Of a stretch of DNA of 58,491 bases, positions 31,614-41,610 are shown one piece after another. Numbering within the stretch: the stretch's first letter is position 1; each line of letters begins with the position of its first letter. Source of the DNA: Halopseudomonas xiamenensis (GTDB lineage Bacteria; Pseudomonadota; Gammaproteobacteria; Pseudomonadales; Pseudomonadaceae); NCBI RefSeq assembly GCF_014219065.1, contig NZ_JACLGO010000029.1:1-58491 (forward strand), read 5' to 3'. Under the pieces are notes generated by a model, which did no database searches, was not told the origin of the DNA, and saw only the letters and a program-made list of their open reading frames with translations. Made by a program: the position numbers and the translations under genes.

Positions 31614-32591
31614 ATGCACAACAAAGATCAGAAGGTTGCCATCATAGGCGCCGGGCTGGCAGGTCTCAGCGCGGCCACCAGCCTGGCCGAGGCCGGACTG
31701 CAGGTTACCCTGTTCGAGCAGGACAACCTGGGAGGACGGCTCGGAGGCAGTGGCGCCGCCGATATGGGAGCGCAGTATTTCACCGTGCGCCACCCCGCCT
31801 TCCGCCAGGCGACCCGGGACTGGCAGCAGCGTGGCTGGGTCGCCGAATGGTCGCCTCGGCTGTATCACTACGACCACGCCCATGGTCTGCGCCCCTCGAC
31901 CGATGATATCCAGCGCCTGGTCGGAATACCGGACATGGCCATGCTGGCAGCGCACCTGCTCGGCACCAGCCCGATATGCAACACGCAGATCCGCCAGATC
32001 CAGCGCAGCGCCGATGAACAGTGGTTGCTGCAGGCCGACGACGGCAGCGTCCCTGGCCCCTTCGCCGGGCTGATCCTGGCCACCGCACCCGCAGCTGCAG
32101 CGACGCTGTTGCAGGACGCCGCGCCGCACCTGCAGCAGGATGTGGCACGGGTGCGCATGCGCCCCTGCTGGAGCCTGGCGCTACGCTTTGCCAGGCCGCT
32201 GGATACCGCACTGGATGCCTGCTTCGTGCGCGACGGGCCGCTCGACTGGCTGGCTCGTAACAACAGCAAGCCGCAACGGGCAGCCGACGAACGCTGGGTA
32301 GTGCAGTCCACCGCCAGCTGGGCCGAGGAGCAGCAGCACGCCAGCCCGCAGCAGGTGGTCACCACCCTGCAGCAGGCGATGGGCGAGGTGCTGGGCATGC
32401 CCCTGCCGCAGGCCGAACAGGTCGAGCTGCATTACTGGCCGCAGGCGCGCCCCGCCGAAGAGTTGAAATGGGGTGCTCTGGCCGCGCCGAAGCTGGGCCT
32501 GTATGTGTGTGGCGACTGGTGTCTGGGCGGCCGCATCGAGAATGCCTGGCTCAGCGGCCGGCAGGCGGCCAGGGCATTGCTGGACAAGTAG
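31614..32591 (+). CDS. NAD(P)/FAD-dependent oxidoreductase, renalase/amine-oxidase-like
   Basis: A 325-residue flavoprotein. The dinucleotide fold is at the N-terminus, KVAIIGAGLAGLSAATSLAEAG, with the FAD ribose Glu in LFEQDNLGGRLG and a C-terminal FAD motif LYVCGDWCLGGRIENAW. The size and GAQYFTVRHPAF segment fit the renalase-like bacterial family beside hemH in Pseudomonas (near PA4655-PA4656 as I recall). The substrate is unknown. The 229-base gap upstream holds a weak TTGCAG...GATGCT promoter candidate and an AAGG ribosome site. Confidence 0.85.
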   Translation: MHNKDQKVAIIGAGLAGLSAATSLAEAGLQVTLFEQDNLGGRLGGSGAADMGAQYFTVRHPAFRQATRDWQQRGWVAEWSPRLYHYDHAHGLRPSTDDIQRLVGIPDMAMLAAHLLGTSPICNTQIRQIQRSADEQWLLQADDGSVPGPFAGLILATAPAAAATLLQDAAPHLQQDVARVRMRPCWSLALRFARPLDTALDACFVRDGPLDWLARNNSKPQRAADERWVVQSTASWAEEQQHASPQQVVTTLQQAMGEVLGMPLPQAEQVELHYWPQARPAEELKWGALAAPKLGLYVCGDWCLGGRIENAWLSGRQAARALLDK

Positions 32592-32610
32592 GACGGGAAA
32601 GTGTGCATTG

Positions 32611-32628
32611 ACGGGCTTCCCTGCCCGT
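32611..32628. terminator. Small hairpin between FAD oxidoreductase and pagL
   Basis: ACGGGC (32611-32616) and GCCCGT (32623-32628) form a 6-bp stem with a TTCCCT loop between convergent genes. No T-run follows, so this is only a candidate. Confidence 0.35.
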
Positions 32629-32641
32629 GCCCGGGGCGGGC

Positions 32642-33166
32642 TCAGAAGCCCAGGCGGTAGTACAGGGCGGCCATGTTGATGCCGTCATTCGGCTTCTTGA
32701 TGCCGGCGTTGGAGTAATGGTAGGCACGGATACCCACCTCCGAGCCGCCGGCAAACATCAGGCCGGCTCCCAGCCGATCCTCGAACTGGAATTTGCTGCC
32801 CAGATCCTGGTCATCCAGATCGGTTTCAGTGAAGTAGGAGGCACCGATCCCCCCCTCGACAAAGGGCGTCACGCCACCGTCACTGGCGCCGAAGCTGAGG
32901 CGGAACATCGGGGTCAGCGTCAGGCTGGTAGCATCCAGCCCGCTCCAGCGGGTCACCCCGGCGTCCCAGTAGCCATTGAGCTGCACACCACCGGATTGGC
33001 TCTGCCACAGGGTGCGACCGAACTCGAACTGCGCACCGATGCGGTAGGTGGTGGTGTTCTCGGATGATTCACCAATCTGGAAGGTGATCCCGTCCAGCGC
33101 CTGGGCAGCAGGAATGCTGAGCAGCGTTGACAGCGCGCAAGATAAGGCCAGGGCAGTTTTCTTCAT
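32642..33166 (-). CDS. pagL: Lipid A 3-O-deacylase PagL
   Basis: A 174-residue outer-membrane barrel with a signal peptide cut after AAQA. The catalytic His and Ser are seen in HYSNAGIKKPNDGI near residue 150, and the protein ends in the aromatic LYYRLGF expected of a barrel. PagL removes the 3-O acyl chain of lipid A, lowering endotoxicity. The ATG at 33166 has AAGGAAA upstream. It lies beside murI, as I remember for PA4661-PA4662. Confidence 0.92.
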   Translation of the reverse strand: MKKTALALSCALSTLLSIPAAQALDGITFQIGESSENTTTYRIGAQFEFGRTLWQSQSGGVQLNGYWDAGVTRWSGLDATSLTLTPMFRLSFGASDGGVTPFVEGGIGASYFTETDLDDQDLGSKFQFEDRLGAGLMFAGGSEVGIRAYHYSNAGIKKPNDGINMAALYYRLGF

Positions 33167-33236
33167 CTCGTTTTTTCCTTGCAATGGGTAATCTCACAAT
33201 GATCGACTCTCCCGGAGCAGGTTCCGTTCCGCTTGG

Positions 33237-34028
33237 CTATACCGATAGCCGCTGCACCGTCGCTGCCTGGCCCGCCCACAGGAGTGGAAGAACCCGTTGC
33301 AGTGCATCGGTATCGCCACTGCTCCAGAACCCAGTCGGTGCAGCCGGTCCCCGGGCGAGCAGATCGAACTCCATCAGTTTCACCTGCACTTGCCGCGCAA
33401 CCGCAGCGCCGGTATCCACCAACTGGATATCGGCAGGCAACAGCCGTTGCAGCGCAGGCTTCAGGAAGGGGTAATGCGTACACCCCAGGATCAGGGTGTC
33501 GCAGCCCGCTTCCAGTAGTGGCTGAGTATAGCGGAGCAACAGAGCGGTCACATGCGCTCCGCTCAATTCGCCTCGCTCGACACATTCGACCAGGCCCGGA
33601 CATGGCTGGGTCACCACCTTCACCGAACCGGCGAAACGATCCAGCAGCGCAGCGAATTTGGCACTGCGCAGCGTACCTGTGGTGGCCAGCACGCCGACTA
33701 CCCCGCTGCGGGTCGCGCTGCTGGCCGGCTTGACCGCCGGCTCCATGCCGATGATCGGCAGGGTGTGGCGCGAGCGCAGGTCCATCACCGCGGCGGCAGT
33801 GGCGGTATTGCAGGCCAGCACCAGCGCCTTGGCACCCTGCGCCAGCAGGAACTCGGCAATCAGCCGGCTGCGCTCGGCGATCAGTTCGGGGGATTTTTCA
33901 CCGTAGGGGACGAAGCCACTGTCAGCCACGTAGAGCAATGATTCAGCCGGCAGCAGGCGACGTATCTCATGCAGCACCGAAAGCCCCCCGACGCCCGAAT
34001 CGAATACGCCGATGGGTTGCTCACTCAT
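33237..34028 (-). CDS. murI: Glutamate racemase
   Basis: A 263-residue racemase making D-glutamate for peptidoglycan. The start [19 protein letters not shown] carries the family signature; the two catalytic cysteines are in [10 protein letters not shown] (near residue 70) and [10 protein letters not shown] (near 184). It is last in the hemA-prfA-prmC-moeB-murI run and overlaps moeB by 8 bases, so its translation is likely coupled. Confidence 0.97.
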   Translation of the reverse strand: MSEQPIGVFDSGVGGLSVLHEIRRLLPAESLLYVADSGFVPYGEKSPELIAERSRLIAEFLLAQGAKALVLACNTATAAAVMDLRSRHTLPIIGMEPAVKPASSATRSGVVGVLATTGTLRSAKFAALLDRFAGSVKVVTQPCPGLVECVERGELSGAHVTALLLRYTQPLLEAGCDTLILGCTHYPFLKPALQRLLPADIQLVDTGAAVARQVQVKLMEFDLLARGPAAPTGFWSSGDTDALQRVLPLLWAGQAATVQRLSV

Positions 34029-34779
34029 GCCCCGCTCCAGCTCCGCAGCAGGTACAACCAGGGTCACGCTGGATACGCAGCTCGCGAAAGCGCGTCTGCA
34101 GGGCATCGATCAGCAGCAGGCGACCGACCAGCGGCTCACCGAAGCCGGCCAGTAGCTTGAGCGCTTCCAGTGCCTGCAGACTGCCGACCAGGCCCACCAG
34201 CGGCCCGATCACCCCGGCCTCGCTACAGCTCAGCGCGACATCGTCACCATCGCCATACAGGCACTGGTAGCAGGGGCTGTCCGCACGCCGGGGATCGAAC
34301 ACGCTGAGCTGACCCTGCAAACGGATGGCCGCGCCGGACACCAGCGGGCGGCGCAGCGCCACGCAGGCACTGTTGATCGCCTGGCGGGTGGTGAAGTTGT
34401 CGGTGCAGTCGAGCACCAGGTCGACCTGCGCCACCGCCTGGTTCAGTTGCTCGCCGAGCAGGCGCCGGTCGAGCCGCTGCAATTGCACCTCGGGGTTCAG
34501 CGCCGCCAGCCGGTCGGCCGCCGAGGCGGTCTTGGGCCGGTCCAGATCGGCGGTGCCGTGGATGATCTGGCGCTGCAGGTTGGTCAGGTCAACGTGGTCG
34601 TCGTCGGCCAGCAGCAGGCTACCGACCCCGGCGCCAGCCAGGTACAGGGCTGCCGGGCCACCCAGGCCGCCCAGGCCGACGATCAGCACCCTGCTGTCGA
34701 GTAGCCGTTGCTGGCCGTCGATATCGATCTGTTCCAGCAATATCTGCCGGCTGTAGCGCAACAACTGCTGGTCATGCAT
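34021..34779 (-). CDS. moeB: Molybdopterin-synthase adenylyltransferase MoeB (HesA/MoeB/ThiF)
   Basis: A 252-residue E1-like enzyme. The ATP loop [18 protein letters not shown] is near residue 35 and [11 protein letters not shown] follows; two zinc pairs are present, CYQC (near 172) and the C-terminal CTCC. MoeB adenylates the MoaD C-terminus; ThiF-like service to other sulfur carriers cannot be ruled out. [13 protein letters not shown] at 34779 is the family start and overlaps prmC by 8 bases. Confidence 0.92.
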   Translation of the reverse strand: MHDQQLLRYSRQILLEQIDIDGQQRLLDSRVLIVGLGGLGGPAALYLAGAGVGSLLLADDDHVDLTNLQRQIIHGTADLDRPKTASAADRLAALNPEVQLQRLDRRLLGEQLNQAVAQVDLVLDCTDNFTTRQAINSACVALRRPLVSGAAIRLQGQLSVFDPRRADSPCYQCLYGDGDDVALSCSEAGVIGPLVGLVGSLQALEALKLLAGFGEPLVGRLLLIDALQTRFRELRIQRDPGCTCCGAGAGHE

Positions 34780-35605
34780 GCCAGCACCCTCCCGTAACGC
34801 GCTGATGTCCACCCAGGTCCTGCCAGGACTGTACCGCCTCGAAGCCGCGCTCGCTCAACAGCTGGCGTACCGCTTCGGCCTGCTGCCAGCCATGCTCCAG
34901 CAGCAGCCAGCCACCGGCCTGCAGATAGCTCGGTGCGCTGTCGATGATATGGCGGATGTCACACAGCCCATCGGCGCCACTGACCAGCGCGCTGGCCGGC
35001 TCGAAACGTACATCGCCCTGCTGCAGATGCGGATCATCCGCGGCGATATATGGGGGATTGGCGACGATCAGCTGGAACTGCCGCTGACCCAGCGCGGCAA
35101 ACCAGTCGCTGTGCAGGAACTGCACGTTGGCCAGTGCGAGCCGGGTCCGGTTGTTCTCGGCCAGCGCCACTGCACCGGGCATGCGATCCACGCCGATGAC
35201 CTGCCAATGTGCCCGCTCGCTGGCCAGTGCCAGGGCGATGGCGCCGGTCCCGGTGCCCAGGTCGAGTATCTGCGCAGGATGCTGCGGACCCAACTGCAGG
35301 GCGACCTCCACCAGCCGCTCGGTATCCGGGCGCGGAATCAGCGTATCGGCACTGACCTGCAGCGACAGGCTCCAGAAACCCTGCTCACCCAACAGGTAGG
35401 CGACCGGTTCACCCTGGCGCCGGCGCGCCAGCAGGGTCAGGAATCGCGCCACCTGCGGCTCGGCAAGCTGGCGCTCCGGCCAGGTCAGCAGGTAGCTGCG
35501 CGGCTTGCCCAGCACATGGGCGAGCAGCAGTTCGGCATCCAGCCGCGGCGTATCCGAGTCGGGCAATTGTGCCTGCGCCAGCAGGGCCGCGATGCTGTGG
35601 GTCAT
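34772..35605 (-). CDS. prmC: Release-factor glutamine methyltransferase PrmC
   Basis: A 277-residue methyltransferase of normal length. The SAM motif ILDLGTGTGAIALALA is near residue 113 and the substrate motif VANPPYIAA near 182. PrmC methylates the GGQ glutamine of RF1 and RF2. It starts directly after the prfA stop with no gap, placing modifier and substrate on one transcript, a widely conserved pair. Confidence 0.97.
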   Translation of the reverse strand: MTHSIAALLAQAQLPDSDTPRLDAELLLAHVLGKPRSYLLTWPERQLAEPQVARFLTLLARRRQGEPVAYLLGEQGFWSLSLQVSADTLIPRPDTERLVEVALQLGPQHPAQILDLGTGTGAIALALASERAHWQVIGVDRMPGAVALAENNRTRLALANVQFLHSDWFAALGQRQFQLIVANPPYIAADDPHLQQGDVRFEPASALVSGADGLCDIRHIIDSAPSYLQAGGWLLLEHGWQQAEAVRQLLSERGFEAVQSWQDLGGHQRVTGGCWHA

Positions 35606-36688
35606 CTATGCGTCCAGCGCCGCCAACTGGTCAGCCTGGTATTCCCGGCGCAGCGGCTCGATCACGTTGTCCAGCTCACCCTCGATGACGTGATCCAGGC
35701 TGTACAGCGTCAGGTTGATACGATGATCGGTGACCCGTCCCTGCGGGAAGTTGTAGGTGCGGATGCGTTCGGAACGGTCCCCCGAGCCCACCAGTGAGCG
35801 GCGGGTATCGGAAATCTCCTTCTCCTGCGCCTCGCGCTGGCGGTCGGCCAGCCGCGCCTGCAGCAGGGCCATGGCTTTGGCTCGGTTCTTGTGCTGTGAG
35901 CGCTCTTCCTGGCATTCGACGACGATGCCGGTGGGCAGGTGCGTCAGGCGGATTGCCGAATCGGTCTTGTTCACGTGCTGGCCGCCGGCGCCGGAGGAAC
36001 GGTAGGTGTCCACCCGCAGGTCGGCCGGGTTGATCTCCACCGCGGCCTGCTCGTCCGGCTCGGGCATCACCGCAACGGTACAGGCCGAGGTGTGGATACG
36101 CCCCTGGGACTCGGTTTCCGGCACCCGCTGCACGCGGTGCGCGCCGGACTCGAACTTCAGCCGGGCATACACCCCCTGGCCCTCGACCCGGGCGATCACT
36201 TCCCGGTAGCCACCGTGCTCGCCGGGGTTTTCCGAGAGAATCTCGATACGCCAGCCGTGACGCTCGGCATAGCGCGAATACATGCGGAACAGGTTGCCAG
36301 CAAAGATCGCCGCCTCATCGCCACCGGTACCGGCGCGGATTTCCAGGAACACGTTGCGCTCGTCATCCGGGTCCCTGGGCAACAGCAGCAGGTTCAGCTC
36401 GGCCTCCAGGGCGGCCAGCGCCTCGCTGCAGCTGTCGGCGTCGTCCTCGGCCATGGCGCGGATATCCGGGTCAGCATCCTTGAGCAGGCTGCGCGCCTCT
36501 TCCAGGTCGGCATTGGTTTTCAGCCACTGACCATAGCACTGCACGGTCGGCTCCAGCTCGGCATACTCGCGCGAATAGGCGCGAAAGCGGTTCTGGTCGC
36601 TGATGACCTCCGCATCGCTGAGCAACGCGGACAGCTCCTCGAAACGCTCGCGCAGGGTATCCAGACGGTTCAACAGTGAAGCTTTCAT
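35606..36688 (-). CDS. prfA: Peptide chain release factor 1
   Basis: A 360-residue RF1. The stop-codon recognition loop has the RF1-type Pro-x-Thr as PET in [16 protein letters not shown], and the catalytic loop is [14 protein letters not shown] near residue 230. It releases peptides at UAA and UAG. It overlaps the hemA end by 4 bases and abuts prmC: the classic hemA-prfA-prmC order. Confidence 0.98.
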   Translation of the reverse strand: MKASLLNRLDTLRERFEELSALLSDAEVISDQNRFRAYSREYAELEPTVQCYGQWLKTNADLEEARSLLKDADPDIRAMAEDDADSCSEALAALEAELNLLLLPRDPDDERNVFLEIRAGTGGDEAAIFAGNLFRMYSRYAERHGWRIEILSENPGEHGGYREVIARVEGQGVYARLKFESGAHRVQRVPETESQGRIHTSACTVAVMPEPDEQAAVEINPADLRVDTYRSSGAGGQHVNKTDSAIRLTHLPTGIVVECQEERSQHKNRAKAMALLQARLADRQREAQEKEISDTRRSLVGSGDRSERIRTYNFPQGRVTDHRINLTLYSLDHVIEGELDNVIEPLRREYQADQLAALDA

Positions 36689-37965
36689 GATTTGCCTTGT
36701 GCGGTGTTCGTGTCGTCATCCAGGGCGAACAGCTCCATGGCCAGCGACAGCGACTCGCTGCGGCCATCGGCGCTCATGCGCTTGAGTTGCACACTGGGTT
36801 CATGCAGCAGCTTGTTGGTCAGGGCGCGGGCCATTTCCGCCATCACCGCCGCCGGGTCGCCACCCCGCTCCAGCCGCGCCAGGGCCTTGTTCAGCTCCTG
36901 GTCGCGCTGCTGCTCGGCGCGCTGGCGATAACGCTTGAGCACATCCACCGCGGCGCGGGCGCGCAGGCGCTGCATGAACTCGTCGGTGCCCAGCTCGATC
37001 AGCCGTTCCGCCGCCTGGGCGGCGTCCTGGCGCGAGCGCATGTTTTCCTCGATGACCTCACGCAGGTCATCGACGCTGTACAAGTAGACGTCGGCCAGGT
37101 CACCCACCTCCGGCTCGATATCGCGCGGCACGGCAATATCGACCATGAACATCGGTTTGTGTCGGCGCTGCTTGAGTGCTCGCTCCACCGCACCCTTGCC
37201 AAGGATCGGCAGCGGAGCGGCGGTCGAGGCAATGACAATCTCGCATTCGTGCAACACCTCGGGAATCTGGTTCAGGGTGATCGCCCGCCCACCCAGCGGC
37301 GAACTCACTTCCTCGGCCCGCTCCAGGGTCCGGTTGGCGACGATCAGCTTGCTGACACCCTGCTCGTTCAGGTGCCGGGCGACCAGCGCGATGGTTTCCC
37401 CGGCGCCGATCAGTAAGGCGGTGCTGCGGCTCAGGTCGGAGAAGATCTGCCGCGCCAGGCTGACCGCGGCGAAGGCCACCGATACCGGGTTGGCGCCGAT
37501 GGCGGTATCGGTACGCACCTGCTTGGCGGTGTTGAAGGTGCTCTGGAACAGACGATCCAGGCGCGGGCCGAGGGTACCGGCGGTACGCGCGTACTGCCAG
37601 GCATCCTTCATCTGGCCGAGGATCTGCGGCTCGCCCAGTACCATGGAGTCCAGCCCGGCGGCCACGCGCATCATGTGCCGCACCGCGCCGGCATCCTTGT
37701 GCACGTAGCTGCACTGCTCCAGCGACTCCGGCTGCAGCCCGTGGTAACGCGCCACCCAGTCGATCAGCGCGGCCGAGTCGGCATGGTCCTGGGTGCAGTA
37801 GATCTCCGTGCGGTTGCAGGTCGAGAGAATGGCTACTTCCCGGGACAGGGTGGCGTCACGCAGTTGCTGCAGGGCATCGGCCAACTGGTCCGGCGCGAAG
37901 GCGACACGCTCGCGCACCTCGACCGTCGCCGTCTTGTGATTGATCCCGAATGCGAGAAAGCCCAT
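36685..37965 (-). CDS. hemA: Glutamyl-tRNA reductase
   Basis: A 426-residue HemA that reduces Glu-tRNA(Glu) to glutamate-1-semialdehyde, the first step of C5 haem synthesis. The catalytic Cys is in [10 protein letters not shown] near residue 50; [19 protein letters not shown] and the NADPH domain [17 protein letters not shown] follow, then a helical dimer domain. It is first in the minus-strand block. The 218-base gap to the divergent TPR gene must hold both promoters; I see no near-consensus pair. Confidence 0.98.
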   Translation of the reverse strand: MGFLAFGINHKTATVEVRERVAFAPDQLADALQQLRDATLSREVAILSTCNRTEIYCTQDHADSAALIDWVARYHGLQPESLEQCSYVHKDAGAVRHMMRVAAGLDSMVLGEPQILGQMKDAWQYARTAGTLGPRLDRLFQSTFNTAKQVRTDTAIGANPVSVAFAAVSLARQIFSDLSRSTALLIGAGETIALVARHLNEQGVSKLIVANRTLERAEEVSSPLGGRAITLNQIPEVLHECEIVIASTAAPLPILGKGAVERALKQRRHKPMFMVDIAVPRDIEPEVGDLADVYLYSVDDLREVIEENMRSRQDAAQAAERLIELGTDEFMQRLRARAAVDVLKRYRQRAEQQRDQELNKALARLERGGDPAAVMAEMARALTNKLLHEPSVQLKRMSADGRSESLSLAMELFALDDDTNTAQGKS

Positions 37966-38183
37966 GACACCTCAACAGATGTGGTCCCGAGTAACTACGG
38001 GTTAAAAGCGGGTAATTGTCCTATGTAAACAGGCGGCAATCAATTCCTTCCATGGCGGGCGGGTAAAACCGGCCCACGCAAGGCGTTCGATATCGCTTTG
38101 CACTTGCACACTGTGGGTTTGCCACTCATCCTGTATCATCAGCTGCCGGCTGCGCCTGCAGACCCGTACCAATGAGAGTATCC

Positions 38184-39914
38184 ATGACGGCAAGATCCCA
38201 CCACCCGCTTCTGGCGCTGGCAGTCAGTCTGCTGATCACCGGCTGCGCGGTCACCGACACGACCCCGGAGCCACCCCCGGCGCCGCTGCAGTCACCGGTC
38301 ATCCCGACTCCGAGTGAGGAACCGACCGTCTATGGCCAGTTCCAGGCCGATACCCTCTACGCCCTGCTGGCGGCGGAAATCGCCGGGCAGCGCAACCGCT
38401 TCGATATCGCCCTGAACAACTATCTGGAACAGGCTGTGGTGACCCGGGACGCGGGCATCATCGAGCGGGCCATGGAAATCTCCGAATTCCTCGGCGCCCA
38501 CCAGCAGGCCATGGACATGGCGCTGCTGTGGACCGAAGTGGCCCCCGACAACCCCGACGCCCTGCGTGCCGCCGCGCTGCAACTGGCCCGCGCCGGCCAG
38601 CATGAGCGGGCCATGCAGATGATGGAGCAGGTGTTGCTGCTGCAGGACGACACCCACTTCGACCTGCTGGCACTGACCGCACTGCAGGCCGACAGCGAGA
38701 CCCGCGCCAGCATGCTGGACAATCTGCTGGAGCTGCTGCAGCGCTATCCCGACAACGCCCAGTTGAGCTTCGCCGCGGCCCTGCTGCTGCAGGAAGAACA
38801 ACGCACCGATGAAGCCCTGGAGCTGCTCGAGGAACACACCCGGCATAATCGCACCAGCGCCTCGATCATGCTGCAAAGCCGCCTGCATGCCGGGCTCGGT
38901 GATGTGGATGAAGCCATAGCGGTGCTGCAGCGTGGCGTCGGTGAATTCCCCGACGACGGTCGCATGCGCCTGCTGCTGGCCAGGATGCTGGTCAGCCAGG
39001 GGGATCACCAGGCCGCCATCACCCACTTCCGCGAACTGGCCAGGCAGAATCCCGAGGACGACGAAATACGCCTGGCACTGGCGCTGGTGGAGCTGGAAAG
39101 CGGTGATACCGAGGCCGCCATCGGGGATCTTCAGCAACTGCTGGAAATGGACCCCGGTAACGCCGCCGCAGCCTATCACCTCGGTGCTGCCCATGAACGC
39201 GCCGGGCAATGGGACGCTGCCATCGAGACCTGGCAGAGCATCGGTGCCGGCGAGGAGTTCCTGCCGTCGCGCCTGCGCATCAGCCGGCTGCTGGTGCAAC
39301 GCGAGCGCAGTGGCGAACTGGCCACCCTCATGCGCGACGAGCGCAGCACCTATCCGCAACAGGCGCTGGAACTGTACCTGCTGGAAATCGAGACCCTGGC
39401 GCCGGCAGACCCGCAACAGGCCATGCAGCGTGCCAACGAGGCACTCAGGCAATTCGAACGCAACCACAACCTGCTGTATACCCGGGCGCTGCTGTCCGAG
39501 CGCCTTGGCGACCCGGCCGGGCTGGAAGCCGACCTGCGCCTGATTCTGGACCAGGAACCGGACAACGCCATGGCACTCAATGCCCTGGGCTACACCCTGG
39601 CCGACCGCAACGAGCGACTCGACGAAGCCCTGCAGTTGATAGAACAGGCTCATGAGCTGAAACCGGACGACCCGGCCATCCTCGACAGCCTTGGCTGGGT
39701 GCACTACCGGCTCGGCAATCTGCAACAGGCCGAGCAGTTGCTGCGCCAGGCATTCAGCGCCTATCCCGATGCCGAGGTCGGCGCCCATCTCGGCGAAGTG
39801 CTGTGGCAGCAGGGCCGGCACCGTGAAGCCCGGGCCATCTGGGATGAGGCCGCCAGGGACGCCGAGGACAGCTCGCTGATTGATGCCACCCGCAAACGCC
39901 TGAAGGCCAACTGA
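38184..39914 (+). CDS. TPR-repeat outer-membrane lipoprotein (PA4667-like)
   Basis: A 576-residue lipoprotein: lipobox LITGC with Cys at residue 21, a Pro-rich linker, then many tetratricopeptide repeats across about 70-560 (for example YHLGAAHERAGQWDAAIETW and HYRLGNLQQAEQLLRQAF). The second ATG (38184) is chosen because GAGAG stands 5 bases upstream. It is one base from lolB and always precedes lolB-ispE in Pseudomonas as I recall (PA4667). TPR lipoproteins scaffold envelope complexes; the partner is unknown. Confidence 0.88.
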   Translation: MTARSHHPLLALAVSLLITGCAVTDTTPEPPPAPLQSPVIPTPSEEPTVYGQFQADTLYALLAAEIAGQRNRFDIALNNYLEQAVVTRDAGIIERAMEISEFLGAHQQAMDMALLWTEVAPDNPDALRAAALQLARAGQHERAMQMMEQVLLLQDDTHFDLLALTALQADSETRASMLDNLLELLQRYPDNAQLSFAAALLLQEEQRTDEALELLEEHTRHNRTSASIMLQSRLHAGLGDVDEAIAVLQRGVGEFPDDGRMRLLLARMLVSQGDHQAAITHFRELARQNPEDDEIRLALALVELESGDTEAAIGDLQQLLEMDPGNAAAAYHLGAAHERAGQWDAAIETWQSIGAGEEFLPSRLRISRLLVQRERSGELATLMRDERSTYPQQALELYLLEIETLAPADPQQAMQRANEALRQFERNHNLLYTRALLSERLGDPAGLEADLRLILDQEPDNAMALNALGYTLADRNERLDEALQLIEQAHELKPDDPAILDSLGWVHYRLGNLQQAEQLLRQAFSAYPDAEVGAHLGEVLWQQGRHREARAIWDEAARDAEDSSLIDATRKRLKAN

Positions 39915-39915
39915 G

Positions 39916-40533
39916 ATGCTGCCGCTTCGTATTCTGCTCCTGCTGGCCCTAGCCCTGACACTGAGCGCCTGTAGCAGCCTGCACCAACGCGAAACCCTGG
40001 AGTTCGGTGGCGACCCTGCCGCCTGGCAGGTACACCGCAACGCGGTGACCCCGCTCACCCACTGGACACTGCAGGGCAAACTGGGCGTGCGTGCACCGGC
40101 TGAGTCCGGCAGCGGCACCCTGCTCTGGTTGCAACAGCAGGACCAATACGACATCCGCCTGTCCGGCCCCCTGGGCCGCGGCGCCACCCGCATCCAGGGC
40201 AGCGATGCCGGGGTCGTGCTGGAAATCGCCGGTCAGCCACCGGCCACCGCCGCTTCCGCCGAAGCCCTGCTGGAACAGCAGATCGGCTGGCGCCTGCCGG
40301 TCGAGCACCTGCTGTGGTGGGTGCGCGGCCTGCCCGCCCCGGACAGCCCCAGCCGCCTGCAACTCAACCCCGACAGCCAGTTGGCACGCCTGGCGCAGGC
40401 CGGCTGGACCGTCGAGTACAGCCGCTACCAGCAGATCGATGGCCTGCAACTGCCCCAGCGCCTGCAGTTGTCCGGCCATGACGTGCTGCTGACGCTGGTC
40501 ATTACCCGCTGGGAACCGCATACAAGCGAATGA
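39916..40533 (+). CDS. lolB: Outer-membrane lipoprotein receptor LolB
   Basis: A 205-residue LolB. The lipobox LSAC puts the lipid on Cys19; [13 protein letters not shown] and the hydrophobic groove strands follow, including [11 protein letters not shown]. LolB takes lipoproteins from LolA and inserts them in the outer membrane. It is translationally coupled to ispE by a 4-base ATGA overlap. The downstream order ispE-prs matches E. coli and Pseudomonas. Confidence 0.95.
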   Translation: MLPLRILLLLALALTLSACSSLHQRETLEFGGDPAAWQVHRNAVTPLTHWTLQGKLGVRAPAESGSGTLLWLQQQDQYDIRLSGPLGRGATRIQGSDAGVVLEIAGQPPATAASAEALLEQQIGWRLPVEHLLWWVRGLPAPDSPSRLQLNPDSQLARLAQAGWTVEYSRYQQIDGLQLPQRLQLSGHDVLLTLVITRWEPHTSE

Positions 40534-41381
40534 CAACCACCACCCTGAGCCTGCCGGCCCCGGCCAAGCTGAACCTGTTCCTGCACATCACCGGTCGTCG
40601 CAGCGATGGCTATCACCTGCTGCAGACGCTGTTCCAGTTTCTCGACCATGGCGACACCCTGCACTTCACCTCGCGCAGCGACGGCCAACTGCGGCTGCTC
40701 AGTGCATTGCCGGGCGTGGCGGCCGAGGACAACCTGATCCTGCGCGCCGCCCGCATCCTGCAACAGGCCAGCGGCACCAGCCTGGGCGCGGACATCCGCC
40801 TGGACAAGCGCCTGCCGATGGGCGGCGGCCTCGGCGGCGGCAGCTCGGATGCCGCCACCACCCTGGTCGGGCTCGATCACCTGTGGCAGACCGCCATGGG
40901 CGAGGAGCAACTGGCCGAACTGGGTTTGCAGCTGGGCGCCGACGTGCCGGTATTCGTCCGCGGCCACGCGGCCTGGGCCGAGGGCGTTGGTGAGCGACTG
41001 ACCCCGGTGGAGGTGGACGAACCCTGGTATCTGGTGGTCGTACCGCCCTGTCACGTCAGCACCGCGGAAATTTTTTCCGATGAAAGGTTGACTCGCGACA
41101 CGACGCCTATTACATTAGCGGCCTTTCGAGAGCACGGTGGTCGGAACGACTGCTTGCCGGTTGTCACAGCGCGTTACCCTGAAATACGTAACACGTTGAT
41201 CTTGCTAAACAAATTTTGTGAGGCTAAGATGACCGGAACTGGCAGTTGCTTGTTTGGGGCCTTCCCAAACGAACGCGAAGCTGATAAAGTTCGCGCCCGG
41301 TTGCCAGCCACTCTGCAAGCCTTTGTTGCAAAGGGATGTAACGTTTCGCCGTTACATGCTTTACTCGACAAAGCGACGTAA
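40530..41381 (+). CDS. ispE: 4-diphosphocytidyl-2-C-methyl-D-erythritol kinase IspE
   Basis: A 283-residue GHMP kinase of the MEP isoprenoid pathway. The start [17 protein letters not shown], the ATP loop [15 protein letters not shown] (near residue 92) and GHMP motif 3, [12 protein letters not shown] (near 232), are all intact, so the enzyme looks functional. The striking feature is composition: up to about 41070 the gene is about 70% or more GC, then it drops to roughly 51% (hand count over 41101-41400) with codons foreign to the neighbours, such as TTA and TCG-poor, T-rich choices. The reading frame is unbroken. Confidence 0.95.
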   Translation: MTTTTLSLPAPAKLNLFLHITGRRSDGYHLLQTLFQFLDHGDTLHFTSRSDGQLRLLSALPGVAAEDNLILRAARILQQASGTSLGADIRLDKRLPMGGGLGGGSSDAATTLVGLDHLWQTAMGEEQLAELGLQLGADVPVFVRGHAAWAEGVGERLTPVEVDEPWYLVVVPPCHVSTAEIFSDERLTRDTTPITLAAFREHGGRNDCLPVVTARYPEIRNTLILLNKFCEAKMTGTGSCLFGAFPNEREADKVRARLPATLQAFVAKGCNVSPLHALLDKAT

Positions 41382-41412
41382 GAAGGATGCAACCTTAGCA
41401 TCCGGACAGTTA
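41070..41412 (+). other. Low-GC segment in ispE 3' third up to tRNA-Gln
   Basis: Hand counts per 60 bases from 41101 give 36, 24, 33, 32 and 28 G+C (about 51%), against 46 of 60 in the 60 bases from 40921. The change starts near GAAATTTTTTCC (about 41087) and runs to the tRNA gene. No integrase, direct repeat or frameshift accompanies it. Confidence 0.7.
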
Positions 41413-41413
41413 C

Positions 41414-41488
41414 AGGGGCGTAGCCAAGCGGTAAGGCAGCAGGTTTTGATCCTGCCATGCGTTGGTTCGAATCCAGCCGCCCCTGCCA
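41414..41488 (+). tRNA. tRNA-Gln (TTG anticodon)
   Basis: A 75-base cloverleaf with acceptor arms AGGGGCG/CGCCCCT, anticodon stem GCAGG/CCTGC around loop TTTTGAT (anticodon TTG), T-loop GTTCGAATC and encoded GCCA end. It lies 32 bases after ispE and 122 bases before prs. The gatCAB set earlier in the window could supply its Gln by transamidation if GlnRS were absent, but that cannot be told here. Confidence 0.97.
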
Positions 41489-41610
41489 TTTTCTCCGGCA
41501 GCAATAATTCATGACATCTTGAGTCCGGCTCGACCGGCCAGGCGTGTTTCTGTTCGCCCGGCTCTCTCACTGACTCATCGCATAGACCACTACCCAGAAG
41601 GTAATGTAGC

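Noticed and set aside
41070..41381. Frameshift or truncation of ispE at the low-GC segment
   Set aside because: The frame is open, total length is normal (283 residues) and GHMP motif 3 is intact.
41414..41488. Integrated element at tRNA-Gln
   Set aside because: No integrase gene, no duplicated tRNA end and no cargo between tRNA-Gln and prs; only a composition scar upstream.
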